From an uncultured Mycobacteriaceae bacterium (lineage in GTDB: Bacteria > Actinomycetota > Actinomycetes > Mycobacteriales > Mycobacteriaceae): DNA of 64,000 bases. Shown here piece after piece: positions 37,449 through 46,728 of this stretch (position 1 is the first letter of the stretch; each line of letters opens with the position of its first letter). Below the pieces are notes generated by a model that did no database searches, was not told the DNA's origin, and worked only from the letters and a program-made list of their open reading frames with translations. The translations under genes and the position numbers were made by a program. Location: the NCBI GenBank assembly GCA_902826815.1, contig CADEGF010000007.1:62001-126000 (forward strand), written 5' to 3'.

Positions 37449-38093
37449 TCACCGGCCGCACTCCCACACCTCGATGGTTCCGAACACCGATGGCACCCGC
37501 GCGACCGAACCCACGGAGGAGAAGGTGTCGCGCATTGCGGCCTCGAAACTGCCGTCGTGGTTGGACTGCTTGCCGCCGACGGGATCCGACAACGCCGACA
37601 GCTTGGACAGGATCACCTGACCGGGTCCGTGATGATGGCCGGTGAAGTCCGCAATCACGAACTTGCCGTCCTCGGCGAGCAGGCCATGGATCCGAGCGAA
37701 CACCTCTTGTTTGGCCTCGAGGTTCAGATGATGCAGGACGAGCGTGCTGTAGACCCTGTCGTAGATGCCCTCCAGCGGGCACGTGACGAAGTCGCCAAGC
37801 ACGAAGTCGATATCGACCCCGGCCTGCCCGGCGCGGTTCTTCGCGACCTTCATGATGTCGCGGTTGCCGTCCACCGCGGTGATCGCCACCTTCGGGTGCT
37901 CGCTCTTGATCTTGATTGCGAGACGCCCTGATCCGCAACCGAGTTCGAGCAGTCGTTGTCCGGGCTCCAACTCGAGAGCGTCGACGACGACGTCGCGCAT
38001 CTTGTTGCCCGCAGGCCAGCGCGCGGTCAGAGGATCGTAAGCGCCTGTGAACCACGACGGCCCCAGCGGTTGGATGATGGAATTTTTCGCCAT
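37449..38093 (-). CDS. Class I SAM-dependent methyltransferase
   Basis: The 214-residue protein has the SAM-binding motif RLLELGCGSGRLAIKI (about 48-63), an acidic residue at the end of strand 2 (TAVDGN), the FVLGDFVTCP segment, and a YDRVYSTLVLHHL stretch typical of small-molecule methyltransferases. It has no membrane segment. Substrate unknown. It is immediately upstream of mmpL and probably co-transcribed; together they adjoin the lux operon. Its product could be modified before export, but the link is inferred only from position. Confidence 0.85.
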   Translation of the reverse strand: MAKNSIIQPLGPSWFTGAYDPLTARWPAGNKMRDVVVDALELEPGQRLLELGCGSGRLAIKIKSEHPKVAITAVDGNRDIMKVAKNRAGQAGVDIDFVLGDFVTCPLEGIYDRVYSTLVLHHLNLEAKQEVFARIHGLLAEDGKFVIADFTGHHHGPGQVILSKLSALSDPVGGKQSNHDGSFEAAMRDTFSSVGSVARVPSVFGTIEVWECGR

Positions 38094-38278
38094 AGGAATC
38101 GCCTACCCCTGTTTGCGCCGAATGCCGTCGAAGGACGGCGCGCCTGACTGCAAGCTAACACCGGTATCGCAGATCGGGGGCTGATTCTCGCGAGAAATTT
38201 ACCTAACGGCAAATTCAAGTGACCGCGACCATCCAGGTGTCTCACAGCCGAAAACCGTTGCTGTGGCTAATGCTGGCG
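38094..38278 (-). promoter_or_regulatory. Upstream region of the methyltransferase-mmpL pair with a 12-bp palindrome
   Basis: The perfect palindrome TTCTCGCGAGAA lies at 38185-38196. On the minus strand TTGCCG and GAGAAT, 17 bp apart, could be -35 and -10 elements, and the palindrome overlaps the -10. A small perfect hairpin (GCCGTC, 4-nt loop, GACGGC; 38124-38139) follows in the leader. These suggest a repressible promoter, but no regulator gene adjoins it. Confidence 0.35.
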
Positions 38279-39346
38279 TCAAGCGGTCAAGTAGCGCCGC
38301 AACATGTCCGTCGCCGCGGTGATCTGCGCGACCTCAACCCGCTCATCGACACGGTGCGCAAGGTTCGGGTCACCGGGGCCGAAGTTGACGGCAGGCACGC
38401 CAAGCGCCGCGAATCGCGCCACGTCCGTCCAGCCGTATTTGGCGCGCACCTGCCCGCCCGCGGCCTCGACCAGCGCAGCGGCGGCGGGTTTCGTGAGCCC
38501 CGGAAGCGCGCCAGCGGCGGCGTCGGTCTGCTCGATCTGCACATCGAGACCGTCGAGGACTTCGCGCATGTGTTGGCCCGCCTGTTCGACGCTTCGGTCG
38601 GGCGCGAAGCGGAAGTTGACGGTGACCGACGCGGCGTCGGGAATGACGTTGCCTGCCACCCCGCCGTCGATACGCACCGCCGACAGACCCTCGCGGTAGA
38701 CACAGCCGTCGATGTCGACGCTGCGCGCCCGGTAGGCGGTCAGCCGATCGAGCACAGCACCGAGTTTGTGAATCGCGTTGTCGCCCAACCACGACCGCGC
38801 CGAGTGCGCGCGGGTGCCGGCTGCGCTGACGACGACGCGCAGCGTGCCCTGACAGCCCGCCTCGATGAATCCGCCAGACGGTTCACCGAGTATCGCGACA
38901 TCGGCGTGCAGCCACTCCGGCAACTCGCGCTCGATGCGGCCCAAACTGTTCGCGGAAGCCTCGATTTCCTCGCAGTCGTACATGACCAACGTGATGTCGT
39001 GGGCCGGGTCACCGACGGTGGCCGCCAGGTGCAGGAACACCGCGTCGCCCGACTTCATGTCCGAGGTACCGCAGCCGTGCAGTTCGCCGCCGCTGCGGCG
39101 GCTCGGCACGTTGTCGGCGATGGGGACGGTGTCGAGGTGTCCGGCCAGGATCACCCGCGACGGCAGGCCGCGGTCCGTGCGGGCGAGCACGGTATTGCCG
39201 GTGCGGACGATCTCGAACCCCGTGGTCTGTTCGCGAAGCGCGGCCTCGACCTCGTCGGCGATGCGCCGCTCGTCGCGCGACTCGCTGGGGATGTCCACCA
39301 GCGCCGCGGTAAGCCCTATCGGGTCGCCATGCAAGTCCAGGCCCAC
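38279..39346 (-). CDS. dapE: Succinyl-diaminopimelate desuccinylase
   Basis: DapE removes succinate from N-succinyl-LL-2,6-diaminopimelate in lysine and peptidoglycan synthesis. The 355-residue M20 metallopeptidase has [15 protein letters not shown] (first metal His, Asp), [14 protein letters not shown] (bridging Asp), MYDCEEIEA (Glu pair), EPSGG, and a C-terminal His in [10 protein letters not shown]. The GTG at 39346 matches the homologue's length; TAGCCT ends 8 nt upstream, consistent with a leaderless message. It corresponds to Rv1202 and is divergent from dapD. Confidence 0.93.
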   Translation of the reverse strand: MGLDLHGDPIGLTAALVDIPSESRDERRIADEVEAALREQTTGFEIVRTGNTVLARTDRGLPSRVILAGHLDTVPIADNVPSRRSGGELHGCGTSDMKSGDAVFLHLAATVGDPAHDITLVMYDCEEIEASANSLGRIERELPEWLHADVAILGEPSGGFIEAGCQGTLRVVVSAAGTRAHSARSWLGDNAIHKLGAVLDRLTAYRARSVDIDGCVYREGLSAVRIDGGVAGNVIPDAASVTVNFRFAPDRSVEQAGQHMREVLDGLDVQIEQTDAAAGALPGLTKPAAAALVEAAGGQVRAKYGWTDVARFAALGVPAVNFGPGDPNLAHRVDERVEVAQITAATDMLRRYLTA

Positions 39347-39354
39347 ACCCGTTG

Positions 39355-39364
39355 AGGCTAGTCT
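39355..39364. promoter_or_regulatory. Overlapping divergent -10 elements of dapE and dapD
   Basis: TAGTCT (39359-39364, plus strand) ends 7 nt before the dapD GTG. TAGCCT (39355-39360, minus strand) ends 8 nt before the dapE GTG. The starts are only 25 bp apart, so both transcripts are probably leaderless and their promoters overlap. Confidence 0.45.
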
Positions 39365-39371
39365 TAGCGTC

Positions 39372-40316
39372 GTGACCTCAGCTTCAGGTATCGGCTTAGC
39401 GACGATTGCCGCGGACGGATCCGTGCTGGACACGTGGTTTCCCGAGCCGCAGCTGAGCGGGGAAGGCGCGTCGGGAACGGTGCGGCTGTCGGCTGCCGAG
39501 ATCCCCGATGAGCTGACCAGCATGATCCGCCGAGACGAGGACCGCGGCACCGAGACGGTCGCGGTGCGCACGGTCATCGAGTCACTCGACGACCAGGCTG
39601 TCGACGCCCACGACGCCTACCTGCGACTGCACCTACTGTCACACCGCCTCGTGCGCCCACACGGGTTGAATGCGGACGGCTTCTTCGGCGTGCTCGCCAA
39701 CGTGGTGTGGACGAATTACGGTCCCTGCGCCGTGGCGGGCTTCGAGATAGTTCGGGCCAAGCTTCGGTCCCGCGGTCCGGTCAACGTCTACGGCGTCGAC
39801 AAGTTCCCCCGCATGGTCGACTACGTGATACCGGCAGGCGTGCGGGTCGCCGACGCCGACCGGGTTCGGCTGGGAGCACACCTTGCCGACGGCACAACGG
39901 TCATGCACGAGGGCTTCGTCAACTACAACGCGGGCACACTCGGAAAGTCGATGATCGAGGGGCGGATCTCCGCGGGTGTGGTGGTCGGCGACGGCAGCGA
40001 CGTGGGCGGCGGCGCCTCCATCATGGGCACCCTCTCAGGCGGCGGCAAAGAGGTGATTTCAATCGGCCAGCGCTGCCTGCTCGGTGCGAATTCCGGGCTC
40101 GGCATATCCCTCGGTAACGACTGCGTAGTCGAAGCCGGCCTCTATATAACAGCGGGCACAAAGGTCACGTTGCCCGATGGTGCGGCCGTCAAGGCAGCAG
40201 ACCTGTCCGGCGCCGACAATCTGCTGTTCCGTCGTAACTCCGTTTCCGGCGCCGTCGAGGTGGTCGCGCGGGACGGCACCGGCATCTCGCTCAACGAGGC
40301 GCTGCACGCCAACTGA
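39372..40316 (+). CDS. dapD: 2,3,4,5-tetrahydropyridine-2,6-dicarboxylate N-succinyltransferase
   Basis: DapD succinylates tetrahydrodipicolinate in lysine/diaminopimelate synthesis. The 314-residue trimeric left-handed beta-helix enzyme is nearly the M. tuberculosis sequence throughout: [35 protein letters not shown] (catalytic Glu), [16 protein letters not shown], and [16 protein letters not shown]. It is the complete housekeeping copy and the reference against which the lux-operon paralogue is judged. GTG start, no ribosome site. It is adjacent to the sdaA stop with no gap, convergent. Confidence 0.94.
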   Translation: MTSASGIGLATIAADGSVLDTWFPEPQLSGEGASGTVRLSAAEIPDELTSMIRRDEDRGTETVAVRTVIESLDDQAVDAHDAYLRLHLLSHRLVRPHGLNADGFFGVLANVVWTNYGPCAVAGFEIVRAKLRSRGPVNVYGVDKFPRMVDYVIPAGVRVADADRVRLGAHLADGTTVMHEGFVNYNAGTLGKSMIEGRISAGVVVGDGSDVGGGASIMGTLSGGGKEVISIGQRCLLGANSGLGISLGNDCVVEAGLYITAGTKVTLPDGAAVKAADLSGADNLLFRRNSVSGAVEVVARDGTGISLNEALHAN

Positions 40317-41702
40317 TCAGCACTCGACGACGTTGAGCGCGAGGCCGCCGCGCGCGGTCTCCTTGTACTTGTCCTTCATATCGGCGCCGGTTTCGCGCAT
40401 GGTCTTGACGGCCTTGTCCAGCGACACTTGATGGGTGCCGTCGCCGCTGAGCGCGATCCGGGCGGCGGTGATGGCCTTGACCGCGCCGACGGCGTTGCGT
40501 TCGATGCACGGGATCTGGACGAGGCCGCCGACGGGGTCGCACGTGAGGCCGAGGTTGTGCTCGATGCCGATCTCGGCGGCGTTCTCCACCTGCTGTGGTG
40601 ACCCGCCGAGCAGTTCGGCGAGGCCTGCCGCCGCCATCGAGCACGCCGACCCGACTTCCCCCTGGCAGCCGACTTCGGCGCCGCTGATGGAGGCGTTCTC
40701 CTTGATGATGCTTCCGATGCCCGCCGCGACGAGAAGGAAGCGCACGGTGCAGTCGTCGTCTGCGCCGTCGACGAAGTTGTGGAAGTACTGCAGCACGGCG
40801 GGGATGATGCCCGCGGCGCCGTTGGTCGGTGCGGTGACCACCCGCCCGCCCGCGGCGTTCTCCTCGTTGACCGCGATGGCGTACAGGTTGACGCGGTCCA
40901 TCGCGATCAGCGGATCGCTCGAACCCCCTGCAACCGAGAGCTTTTCAGCCAGCTGCGGGGCCCGCCGACGCACCTTGAGGCCCCCCGGCAGTACAGCGAT
41001 CGTGGTGTTGATGCCTGCCTGGATGCACTCCTGCATCACCGACCAGATCCGCAGCAGCTCGGAACGGACGTGATCTTCTGTGTGCCAGGTCATTTCGTTG
41101 GCCATCACGATATCGCTGATGCGCAGCCCGGTCTCGGCCGCATGAATGAGTAGCTCATCGCCGGTGCGGAACGGGTAGCGCACCGGCGTCTGGTCGGCGA
41201 CCACAACGGGGTCGTCATCGTCGGACACCTGTGTGTCGTCGACGACGAAGCCACCGCCGATGGAGTAGAAGGTCCGCTCCGAGAGCGTCGCACCGTCGTC
41301 GTCATAGGCGCGGAACACCATGGCGTTGGAGTGGAACCGGGCCTGTTTATTGCGGTGCAGGATGATGTCGTCGGCGAGGTTGAATGCGATCGAGTGTTCG
41401 CCGAGCAGCGACAGCCGTCCGGAATCGGTGATCGCGGCGATGCGGTCGGGCGTGCGGTCGGGGTCGACGGCGTCCGGTCGCTCCCCCATCAGGCCGAGGG
41501 CGACGGCGGGGATGCTGCCGTGGCCCTTACCCGTCGCGCCGAGGGATCCGAACAGTTCGACGGTGACGTGCCGTGTCGAGGCGAGCGTCGCATCCTTCGC
41601 CAGCCCGCGGACGAACCTGTCGGCGGCGATCATCGGGCCGACGGTGTGTGAACTCGACGGTCCGATGCCGATCTTGAACAGATCGAAGACGCTCAGTGCC
41701 AT
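40317..41702 (-). CDS. sdaA: L-serine ammonia-lyase (iron-sulfur type)
   Basis: SdaA deaminates L-serine to pyruvate and ammonia with a [4Fe-4S] cluster. The 461-residue single-chain protein shows [21 protein letters not shown], the [14 protein letters not shown] region, and the cluster cysteines in [16 protein letters not shown] and [18 protein letters not shown]; the C-terminal [12 protein letters not shown] ends with the conserved cysteine. Its ATG lies 1 bp after the stop of the flavoprotein gene upstream, so it is part of that operon. Serine formed from glycine would be its natural substrate here. Confidence 0.93.
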   Translation of the reverse strand: MALSVFDLFKIGIGPSSSHTVGPMIAADRFVRGLAKDATLASTRHVTVELFGSLGATGKGHGSIPAVALGLMGERPDAVDPDRTPDRIAAITDSGRLSLLGEHSIAFNLADDIILHRNKQARFHSNAMVFRAYDDDGATLSERTFYSIGGGFVVDDTQVSDDDDPVVVADQTPVRYPFRTGDELLIHAAETGLRISDIVMANEMTWHTEDHVRSELLRIWSVMQECIQAGINTTIAVLPGGLKVRRRAPQLAEKLSVAGGSSDPLIAMDRVNLYAIAVNEENAAGGRVVTAPTNGAAGIIPAVLQYFHNFVDGADDDCTVRFLLVAAGIGSIIKENASISGAEVGCQGEVGSACSMAAAGLAELLGGSPQQVENAAEIGIEHNLGLTCDPVGGLVQIPCIERNAVGAVKAITAARIALSGDGTHQVSLDKAVKTMRETGADMKDKYKETARGGLALNVVEC

Positions 41703-41703
41703 G

Positions 41704-44160
41704 TCATGGTCTTATTTTGGTGCTGGTTGGATCATAGATCGGCCGCAGCGACACCGATATGGGATAGGGCTCGCCACCCACGTTGACCTGGTAATTACCT
41801 GCCTTGGCCCAGCCCGCGTCGATGACGGAGTTGTCGCCGGCGCGCACGTAGGCCAACCCCACGCAGCCGCCCGCGGTTTCGCCCCACGCCGCCGAGGTGA
41901 CCTGACCGGCGACCGCACCGTCGCGCAAAACCAGTTCGCCGCCCCACAACATCGCGTCGGGCGCGTCGACGCTGAACCCGACGAGTTTGCGGCGCGTGCC
42001 CTCCGCCTTGGCTTTCTCGACGGCAGCACGGCCGAGGAATCCGATATCGGTCTTGAGCTTGCAGGCGAACATCAGCCCGGCCTCGACGGGGTTCTCGCTT
42101 GGCGTCAGCTCCCGGCCGAATGCGCGATAGCCCTTCTCCAGCCGCATCGATTCGATCGTGTAGTAGCCGCCGCGCCCGACCCCGAACTGTTCGCCCGACT
42201 CCATCAGGTCCTGGTACACGCCGACGGCGAACTCGGCGGGTACGTAAAGTTCCCAACCCAATTCGCCGACATAGGTGATCCGGGTCGCCCGCACGGTCGC
42301 ATATCCGAGCGCGATCTGCTGGCTGGTGCCGAACGGGAACGCCTCGTCGGACAGGTCGGCCGACGTCAGCGTGGACAGCAGCGCCCGCGAATTCGGGCCC
42401 ATCACACCGAGGACCGCGTACGCCGACGTCACGTCGACCAGCGATGCGCGAGTGTCGGCCTGCAGGTTTCTGCGGATGTGGTCCTTGTCGCGTTCGGTGG
42501 TGGCCGCGCTGCTGACGATGAAGTACTCGTCGGCGCCGGTACGGGTGACCGTCACGTCGGACTCGTAGGTGCCGCGCTCGTTGAGCATTCCGGTGTAGAC
42601 GGCCTTGCCGACTTCGACGCCGACGTCCGCCGTGCACAGCCACTGCAGCGCCGCTTCGGCATCGGGCCCGACCATCAGGTATTTGGAGAACGAGGTCTGG
42701 TCGAACACTGTGACCGCGTTGCGCGTATTGGACTGTTCGGCCGCAGACCATGTCAGCCAGTTCGGCTTGCCCCAGGTGTACTCGATCGCAGGGTCGGTGC
42801 CTGCGGGGGCGAAGAAATTGGCCCGTTCCCAGCCGTTTCGGCTGCCGAAGTTGGCGTTGGCCGCCTCAAGCAGATGATGTACCGGCGAGCGGCGGAACGG
42901 GCGCGCGGTCTTCATCTCCCTGTTGGGCCAAGGGATTTCGTAGTGCAGGCCGAGCACCTCGGCGACGCGGTCGTGCAGCCAGCGGTTGTTGCCGTTGAAC
43001 GGTGCGAAGCGGCGAATGTCGACACCGGTGAGATCGCTTGTGGGGGCGCCGTTGACGATCCACTCGGCAAGCGCCCGGCCCGCACCGCCCGCGGTCGCGA
43101 TGCCCACCGAGTTGAATCCGGCGCCGACGAAGAAGTTGTCGAGTTCGGGCGCCTCACCGAGGATGAACTGATTGTCGGGGGTGAAGCTCTCTGGGCCGTT
43201 GTAGAACTTCTTGATGCCGGTCACCTCGAGCGCGGGGATGCGCAGCAAGGCGTTGTTCATCAGGATCTCGAAGTGATCCCAATCCTCGTCCAGCAGTTGG
43301 AATTCGAACGGATACGGGATGGCGTCGGGCGATACCCACGGCTTGGCTTCCGGCTCGAACCCGCCGATGACGAGGCCGCCGACCTCTTCCTTGAAGTAGG
43401 TGTAGCCGTCGGGGTCGCGCAGGATCGGCAGGTCGGGGTGCACGCCGTTGATGTCCTCGGTCACGACGTAGAAATGCTCGGCCGAGTGCAGTGGCACGTT
43501 GACACCGGCCATCGCGCCGACCTGTTTGGCCCACTGTCCGGCGCAGTTGACGACGATCTCGGCCTCGACGTCACCCCGGTCGGTGCGGACACCGGTGACG
43601 CGTCCGTCACTGGTGAGAATGTCGGTGACCCTGGTCTTTTCGACCACGCGGGTGCCGCGCATCCGGGCACCCTTGGCAAGCGCGAATGTCAGGTCCGTCG
43701 GGTTGGCTTTGCCGTCGGCGGGCAACCAGATGGCGCCGACGAGGTCGTCCACCCGCATGACGGGATAGCGCTCGAGAGCCTGTTCGGGGCTTAGCAGTTC
43801 GCATTCCATGCTGAACGCCGCGGCGTTCGCAGCGGTGCGCCGAAGCTGAACCATCCGATCCTCGCTGCGGGCCACCGTCACTCCGCCGCACTGCTTGTAT
43901 CCGGCCGACAACCCGGTCTCATCCTCGAGTTCGGCGTACAACTGCGTTGAGTACTGCACCAGCCGGGTCGCGCTCTCCGATGCGCGCAGCTGGCCGACCA
44001 GCCCGGCGGCGTGCCAGGTGGTGCCGCTGGACAGTTGCCCCTGCTCCAGCAGCACGACGTCGGTGAGGCCGAGCTTGGTCAGGTGGTAGGCGACGCTGGT
44101 GCCGATGACGCCGCCGCCGATGATGACGACGCGCGCTCGGTCCGGGAGTTCGGTGGCCAC
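41704..44160 (-). CDS. FAD-dependent dimethylglycine/sarcosine dehydrogenase-like protein (GcvT fusion)
   Basis: The 818-residue protein has an N-terminal DAO-type FAD domain ([15 protein letters not shown], about 13-27; TTWHAAGL with His50 at the position of the covalent FAD histidine in mammalian DMGDH), an FAO linker (about 380-435), and a C-terminal GcvT tetrahydrofolate-binding domain with its barrel (about 440-815: [55 protein letters not shown]). Such enzymes demethylate dimethylglycine or sarcosine and pass the one-carbon unit to folate. Its GTG overlaps the kinase stop (TAGTG). Confidence 0.87.
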   Translation of the reverse strand: MATELPDRARVVIIGGGVIGTSVAYHLTKLGLTDVVLLEQGQLSSGTTWHAAGLVGQLRASESATRLVQYSTQLYAELEDETGLSAGYKQCGGVTVARSEDRMVQLRRTAANAAAFSMECELLSPEQALERYPVMRVDDLVGAIWLPADGKANPTDLTFALAKGARMRGTRVVEKTRVTDILTSDGRVTGVRTDRGDVEAEIVVNCAGQWAKQVGAMAGVNVPLHSAEHFYVVTEDINGVHPDLPILRDPDGYTYFKEEVGGLVIGGFEPEAKPWVSPDAIPYPFEFQLLDEDWDHFEILMNNALLRIPALEVTGIKKFYNGPESFTPDNQFILGEAPELDNFFVGAGFNSVGIATAGGAGRALAEWIVNGAPTSDLTGVDIRRFAPFNGNNRWLHDRVAEVLGLHYEIPWPNREMKTARPFRRSPVHHLLEAANANFGSRNGWERANFFAPAGTDPAIEYTWGKPNWLTWSAAEQSNTRNAVTVFDQTSFSKYLMVGPDAEAALQWLCTADVGVEVGKAVYTGMLNERGTYESDVTVTRTGADEYFIVSSAATTERDKDHIRRNLQADTRASLVDVTSAYAVLGVMGPNSRALLSTLTSADLSDEAFPFGTSQQIALGYATVRATRITYVGELGWELYVPAEFAVGVYQDLMESGEQFGVGRGGYYTIESMRLEKGYRAFGRELTPSENPVEAGLMFACKLKTDIGFLGRAAVEKAKAEGTRRKLVGFSVDAPDAMLWGGELVLRDGAVAGQVTSAAWGETAGGCVGLAYVRAGDNSVIDAGWAKAGNYQVNVGGEPYPISVSLRPIYDPTSTKIRP

Positions 44161-45083
44161 TAGTCGGCCGCCTGCACGTCGTCGAGCAGCCGGGCCAGAT
44201 CCGGACCCTTGAACGCGGCCACCGCGCCCTCATATCTTTCCATCGCCCATCCCCAGAAGTCGAAATCGATTGCGCTGGACCCGTTCTGGATGCAGCCCCA
44301 CAGTGTCCAGCCGTATTTGCCGACGATGCCCTGCAGGTGGGCCCTTGCGATCTTGTGACGTAGCCGCCGCCCGTAGTAGGCGCTCACGTAGTCGTCGAGT
44401 TGGTCGGTGGTCATGCCCGTCTCGCACCAGGTATTGCCCAGTTCGAAGCACGGATCGTTGTTGCCCGAGTACTCGTAGTCGATCAGCCAGATCTTGTCGC
44501 CGTCTTCGATGAAGTTTCCGGCAAGCAGGTCGTTGTTGCACGGCACCGTCGTTTGATCGGTCGCCGTCAGCACCCTTGCGATCTCGTCGAACGTATCCGC
44601 GTGGTCAAGGTAGTCCGCAGGAAGCCGGAATCCGTTGTCCATCACAGTCTTCAGATAGACGGGTTGCCGCTCGAACATGTTGAAGCGGCCCTGAAAACGC
44701 GGGCCCTCGTGCAGGGCGCGGACCGCGGTGGCGGCCTTGCGCAAGATCTCCGGGCGCTGAAAGTCGTCGTTGTCCAGCGTCTGCCCCTCCAGATAGCTCA
44801 GCAGCAGGATCCCCAGGTCGGGTCGGTAGTCGATCACCTCTGCGCCGACGCCTGCCTGCGCGGCGGCCTTCGTGTTGTGGAATTCGCGGGCGCGGTCGAT
44901 GCCGAGGAAGTTGCTGCCCATGTCACAGCACCTGGCCACGTACACACCGTCCGGTGTGGTGATCTTGACGTTCCGGTTGGTCAGGCCGCCGGACAGTTCG
45001 TCGAGTTGCCGCGGCCGCCCAGCCAGCACAGGGAACTCCTCGAACATCTCGTTGAGCTGTTCGTCAGTGAGCGATGACGGCAC
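44160..45083 (-). CDS. Choline/ethanolamine kinase-like phosphotransferase
   Basis: The 307-residue protein has the choline-kinase/APH fold signatures: SGGLTNRNVKI (nucleotide loop), catalytic Asp185 and Asn190 in PCNNDLLAGNFI (in place of H-x-D), metal-binding Asp202 in WLIDYEYSGNND, and CFELGNTWCETGM. It would phosphorylate a choline-like amino alcohol; the actual substrate is unknown. First gene of the kinase-dehydrogenase-sdaA operon. GTG start with TAGAGT ending 6 nt upstream, so probably leaderless. Confidence 0.87.
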   Translation of the reverse strand: MPSSLTDEQLNEMFEEFPVLAGRPRQLDELSGGLTNRNVKITTPDGVYVARCCDMGSNFLGIDRAREFHNTKAAAQAGVGAEVIDYRPDLGILLLSYLEGQTLDNDDFQRPEILRKAATAVRALHEGPRFQGRFNMFERQPVYLKTVMDNGFRLPADYLDHADTFDEIARVLTATDQTTVPCNNDLLAGNFIEDGDKIWLIDYEYSGNNDPCFELGNTWCETGMTTDQLDDYVSAYYGRRLRHKIARAHLQGIVGKYGWTLWGCIQNGSSAIDFDFWGWAMERYEGAVAAFKGPDLARLLDDVQAAD

Positions 45084-45089
45084 CGGCCC

Positions 45090-45123
45090 ACTCTAAGCCG
45101 ACTCCCGTGCAAAGGTCTAGACT
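45090..45123. promoter_or_regulatory. Divergent leaderless promoters of the kinase operon and the HAD gene
   Basis: TAGAGT on the minus strand (45090-45095) and TAGACT on the plus strand (45118-45123) each end exactly 6 nt before a start codon (GTG at 45083, ATG at 45130). No ribosome sites are present. Confidence 0.5.
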
Positions 45124-45129
45124 TTCTGA

Positions 45130-45876
45130 ATGCCATCCGCGACGGACGTGATCCACGAGTGGCTGAACAGCGGTCAACCCGCCGTCATCTTCGATTTCAA
45201 CGGCACGCTATCGAACGACGAACACATACTGTTCGAGATCTTCGGCGACCTGTTTCGGGATCATCTCGGCTGGGCGATGACGGCCGACGAGTACCGCGGT
45301 GAGCTACTCGGCCGCAGTGACCGCGAGATCATCGAACGGGCCGTCGCGCTTCACGGCCGCGGGACCGGCAACGAGGTCACCGAGTTATTGCGCCTCCGCA
45401 AAGTCGCCTACAAGCAACATGTCACGCGCGAGCATCCGATCGAAGAAGCGACGGTGCAGCTCGTCAACATCCTGGCGGGCAATGGGATTCCGATGGCGAT
45501 CGTCACCGGCGCCCAACGCGACGAGGTTCTTGCCGTCCTTGGAAGCAGCACGGCCGGAGCGGCGTTCGCAGCGTTGGTCACCGAGGAGGACGTCGCCGAT
45601 GGCAAGCCGCATCCCGAAGGGTTTCTGACCGGCGCCCGGCTACTCGGGCGTCGGCCGCGAGACATCCTGGTGTTCGAGGATTCGGTGCCCGGCGTGCGCG
45701 GGGCACTGGCCGCGGGCATGCACTGCGTCGCCGTCAGCACTCATCCGAGCGCCGAGTTGGTGGCTGCCGCACCCGCGATCGTGCCGCGATTGACGGCGGG
45801 CCTGTTGCCCGATGCGCTGGTCAGGAGGCCGGAAGCGAATCCGTCCGCGTCAGTCGATCCTCGACCCTCGACTTGA
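45130..45876 (+). CDS. HAD-family phosphohydrolase
   Basis: The 248-residue protein has the HAD motifs: nucleophile Asp in VIFDFNGTLSND (motif I), the Thr of IVTGAQRDEV (motif II), the Lys of DGKPHPEGF (motif III) and the acidic pair of VFEDSVPGVRG (motif IV). The cap sits between motifs I and II, as in beta-phosphoglucomutase-like phosphatases. Motif I has Asn (DFNGT) in place of the usual Asp+2 acid/base residue, so it resembles phosphatases rather than mutases, with possibly altered activity. It overlaps the convergent GntR gene by 56 bp. Confidence 0.85.
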   Translation: MPSATDVIHEWLNSGQPAVIFDFNGTLSNDEHILFEIFGDLFRDHLGWAMTADEYRGELLGRSDREIIERAVALHGRGTGNEVTELLRLRKVAYKQHVTREHPIEEATVQLVNILAGNGIPMAIVTGAQRDEVLAVLGSSTAGAAFAALVTEEDVADGKPHPEGFLTGARLLGRRPRDILVFEDSVPGVRGALAAGMHCVAVSTHPSAELVAAAPAIVPRLTAGLLPDALVRRPEANPSASVDPRPST

Positions 45877-46615
45877 TGCGGATCCGCGCGCGGTCCGAGC
45901 GGTGGTAGTCGCGCGAGAACTCGACGGCGACGCCTGCGTCGGTGAACGATGTCCGCGTGATCAGCAGAAGCGGGCTCCCGGGGTCGACGCCGAGGACGTC
46001 GGCTTGCTGCTCGTTGGCCTGCGTGGCTTCGATCTGCTCGTCTGCGGAGAACGGGGCCGCGTCGTATTCGCGCATCGCCGCGTACAACGAGCCGCTCAGA
46101 TCTGCGGAGAGCAGACCGGGGAAAACGGCCGCGGGTAAGTGGGCCTCCTCCAACACGATTGGCTCGCCGTTGGCCGAGCGTGCACGAAGGATCTCGTGCA
46201 CGCGGCCGCTGCGGGGCAGGCCCAGGCTCTTGCGGACTTCGGCTGACGCCACTCGCGTGGTCGCACTCAGCACCCGTGCACCGGCCTCGACGTGGATGCG
46301 GCGCATCTGCTCGGTGAATCCTGGCAGGCTCGCATGGTCGAACTCGATGCGCGGCGTCGCCACGAAGTTGCCGCCGAAACGGCCGCGTCGCCGATCGATC
46401 AGTCCCTTGGCCTCTATCGAGGCCAGCGCCTGGCGCAGAGTCATCCGGCTGACGCCGAGCGCGTTGGCGATCTCCACCTCGGCGGGCAGCTTGTCGCCCG
46501 GCCGCAGGGTCTTCGTGGCGATGAGCTGCTCCAGCCAGTGGCCGATCCGCAGGTGCGCGGGCGACTCTCCGGCACCGGCGAGGTCCGGCCGGACCGCCAG
46601 CGCTGGATCATCCAT
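45821..46615 (-). CDS. GntR-family regulator, HutC/UTRA subfamily
   Basis: The 264-residue regulator has an N-terminal winged helix (about 18-85: LRPGDKLPAEVEIANALGVS, RMTLRQALASIEAKGLIDRR, GRFGGNFVATPR) and a C-terminal UTRA ligand domain (about 95-255: RVLSATTRVASAEVRKSLGL, VHEILRARSANGEPIVLEEA, ITRTSFTDAGVAVEFSRDYH). The start is taken at 46615 because upstream codons enter a long hairpin. It converges on the HAD gene. Adjacent genes for amine and phosphate metabolism suggest an amine or phosphorylated ligand; that is inference. Confidence 0.86.
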   Translation of the reverse strand: MDDPALAVRPDLAGAGESPAHLRIGHWLEQLIATKTLRPGDKLPAEVEIANALGVSRMTLRQALASIEAKGLIDRRRGRFGGNFVATPRIEFDHASLPGFTEQMRRIHVEAGARVLSATTRVASAEVRKSLGLPRSGRVHEILRARSANGEPIVLEEAHLPAAVFPGLLSADLSGSLYAAMREYDAAPFSADEQIEATQANEQQADVLGVDPGSPLLLITRTSFTDAGVAVEFSRDYHRSDRARIRIKSRVEDRLTRTDSLPAS

Positions 46616-46649
46616 GCTCAGCGCGCGCACGTTACGAGAATAGCCACGG

Positions 46650-46725
46650 CTCTCGCACCGCGAGCGTGCGCGTTTGTACGCGACACGCCGCGCGATGTTG
46701 TCCATCTGCGCACGCTCGCGGTGCG
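46650..46725. repeat. Long inverted repeat (20-bp perfect arms, 36-nt loop)
   Basis: Positions 46650-46669 (CTCGCACCGCGAGCGTGCGC) are exactly complementary to 46706-46725. The element fills the space between the VOC stop (46729) and the GntR start (46615), both on the minus strand. It could terminate the VOC transcript or form an interspersed palindromic repeat. The GntR promoter must lie within or beyond it. Confidence 0.8.
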
Positions 46726-46728
46726 AGG

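Noticed and set aside
30342-38093. A bioluminescence operon with luciferase
   Set aside because: luxC, luxD and luxE are present, but I searched all frames given for luciferase-like (LuxA/LuxB) sequence in the neighbourhood and found none, so light production is not supported.
26862-38093. Integrative element or prophage
   Set aside because: No integrase, transposase, phage structural gene, tRNA or flanking direct repeat was visible at the block's edges.
41320-43794. 824-codon open frame on the plus strand
   Set aside because: It is entirely antisense to the dimethylglycine-dehydrogenase-like gene, whose domains are clear. The translation is His/Arg/Val-rich with no family motifs, typical of GC-rich antisense frames.
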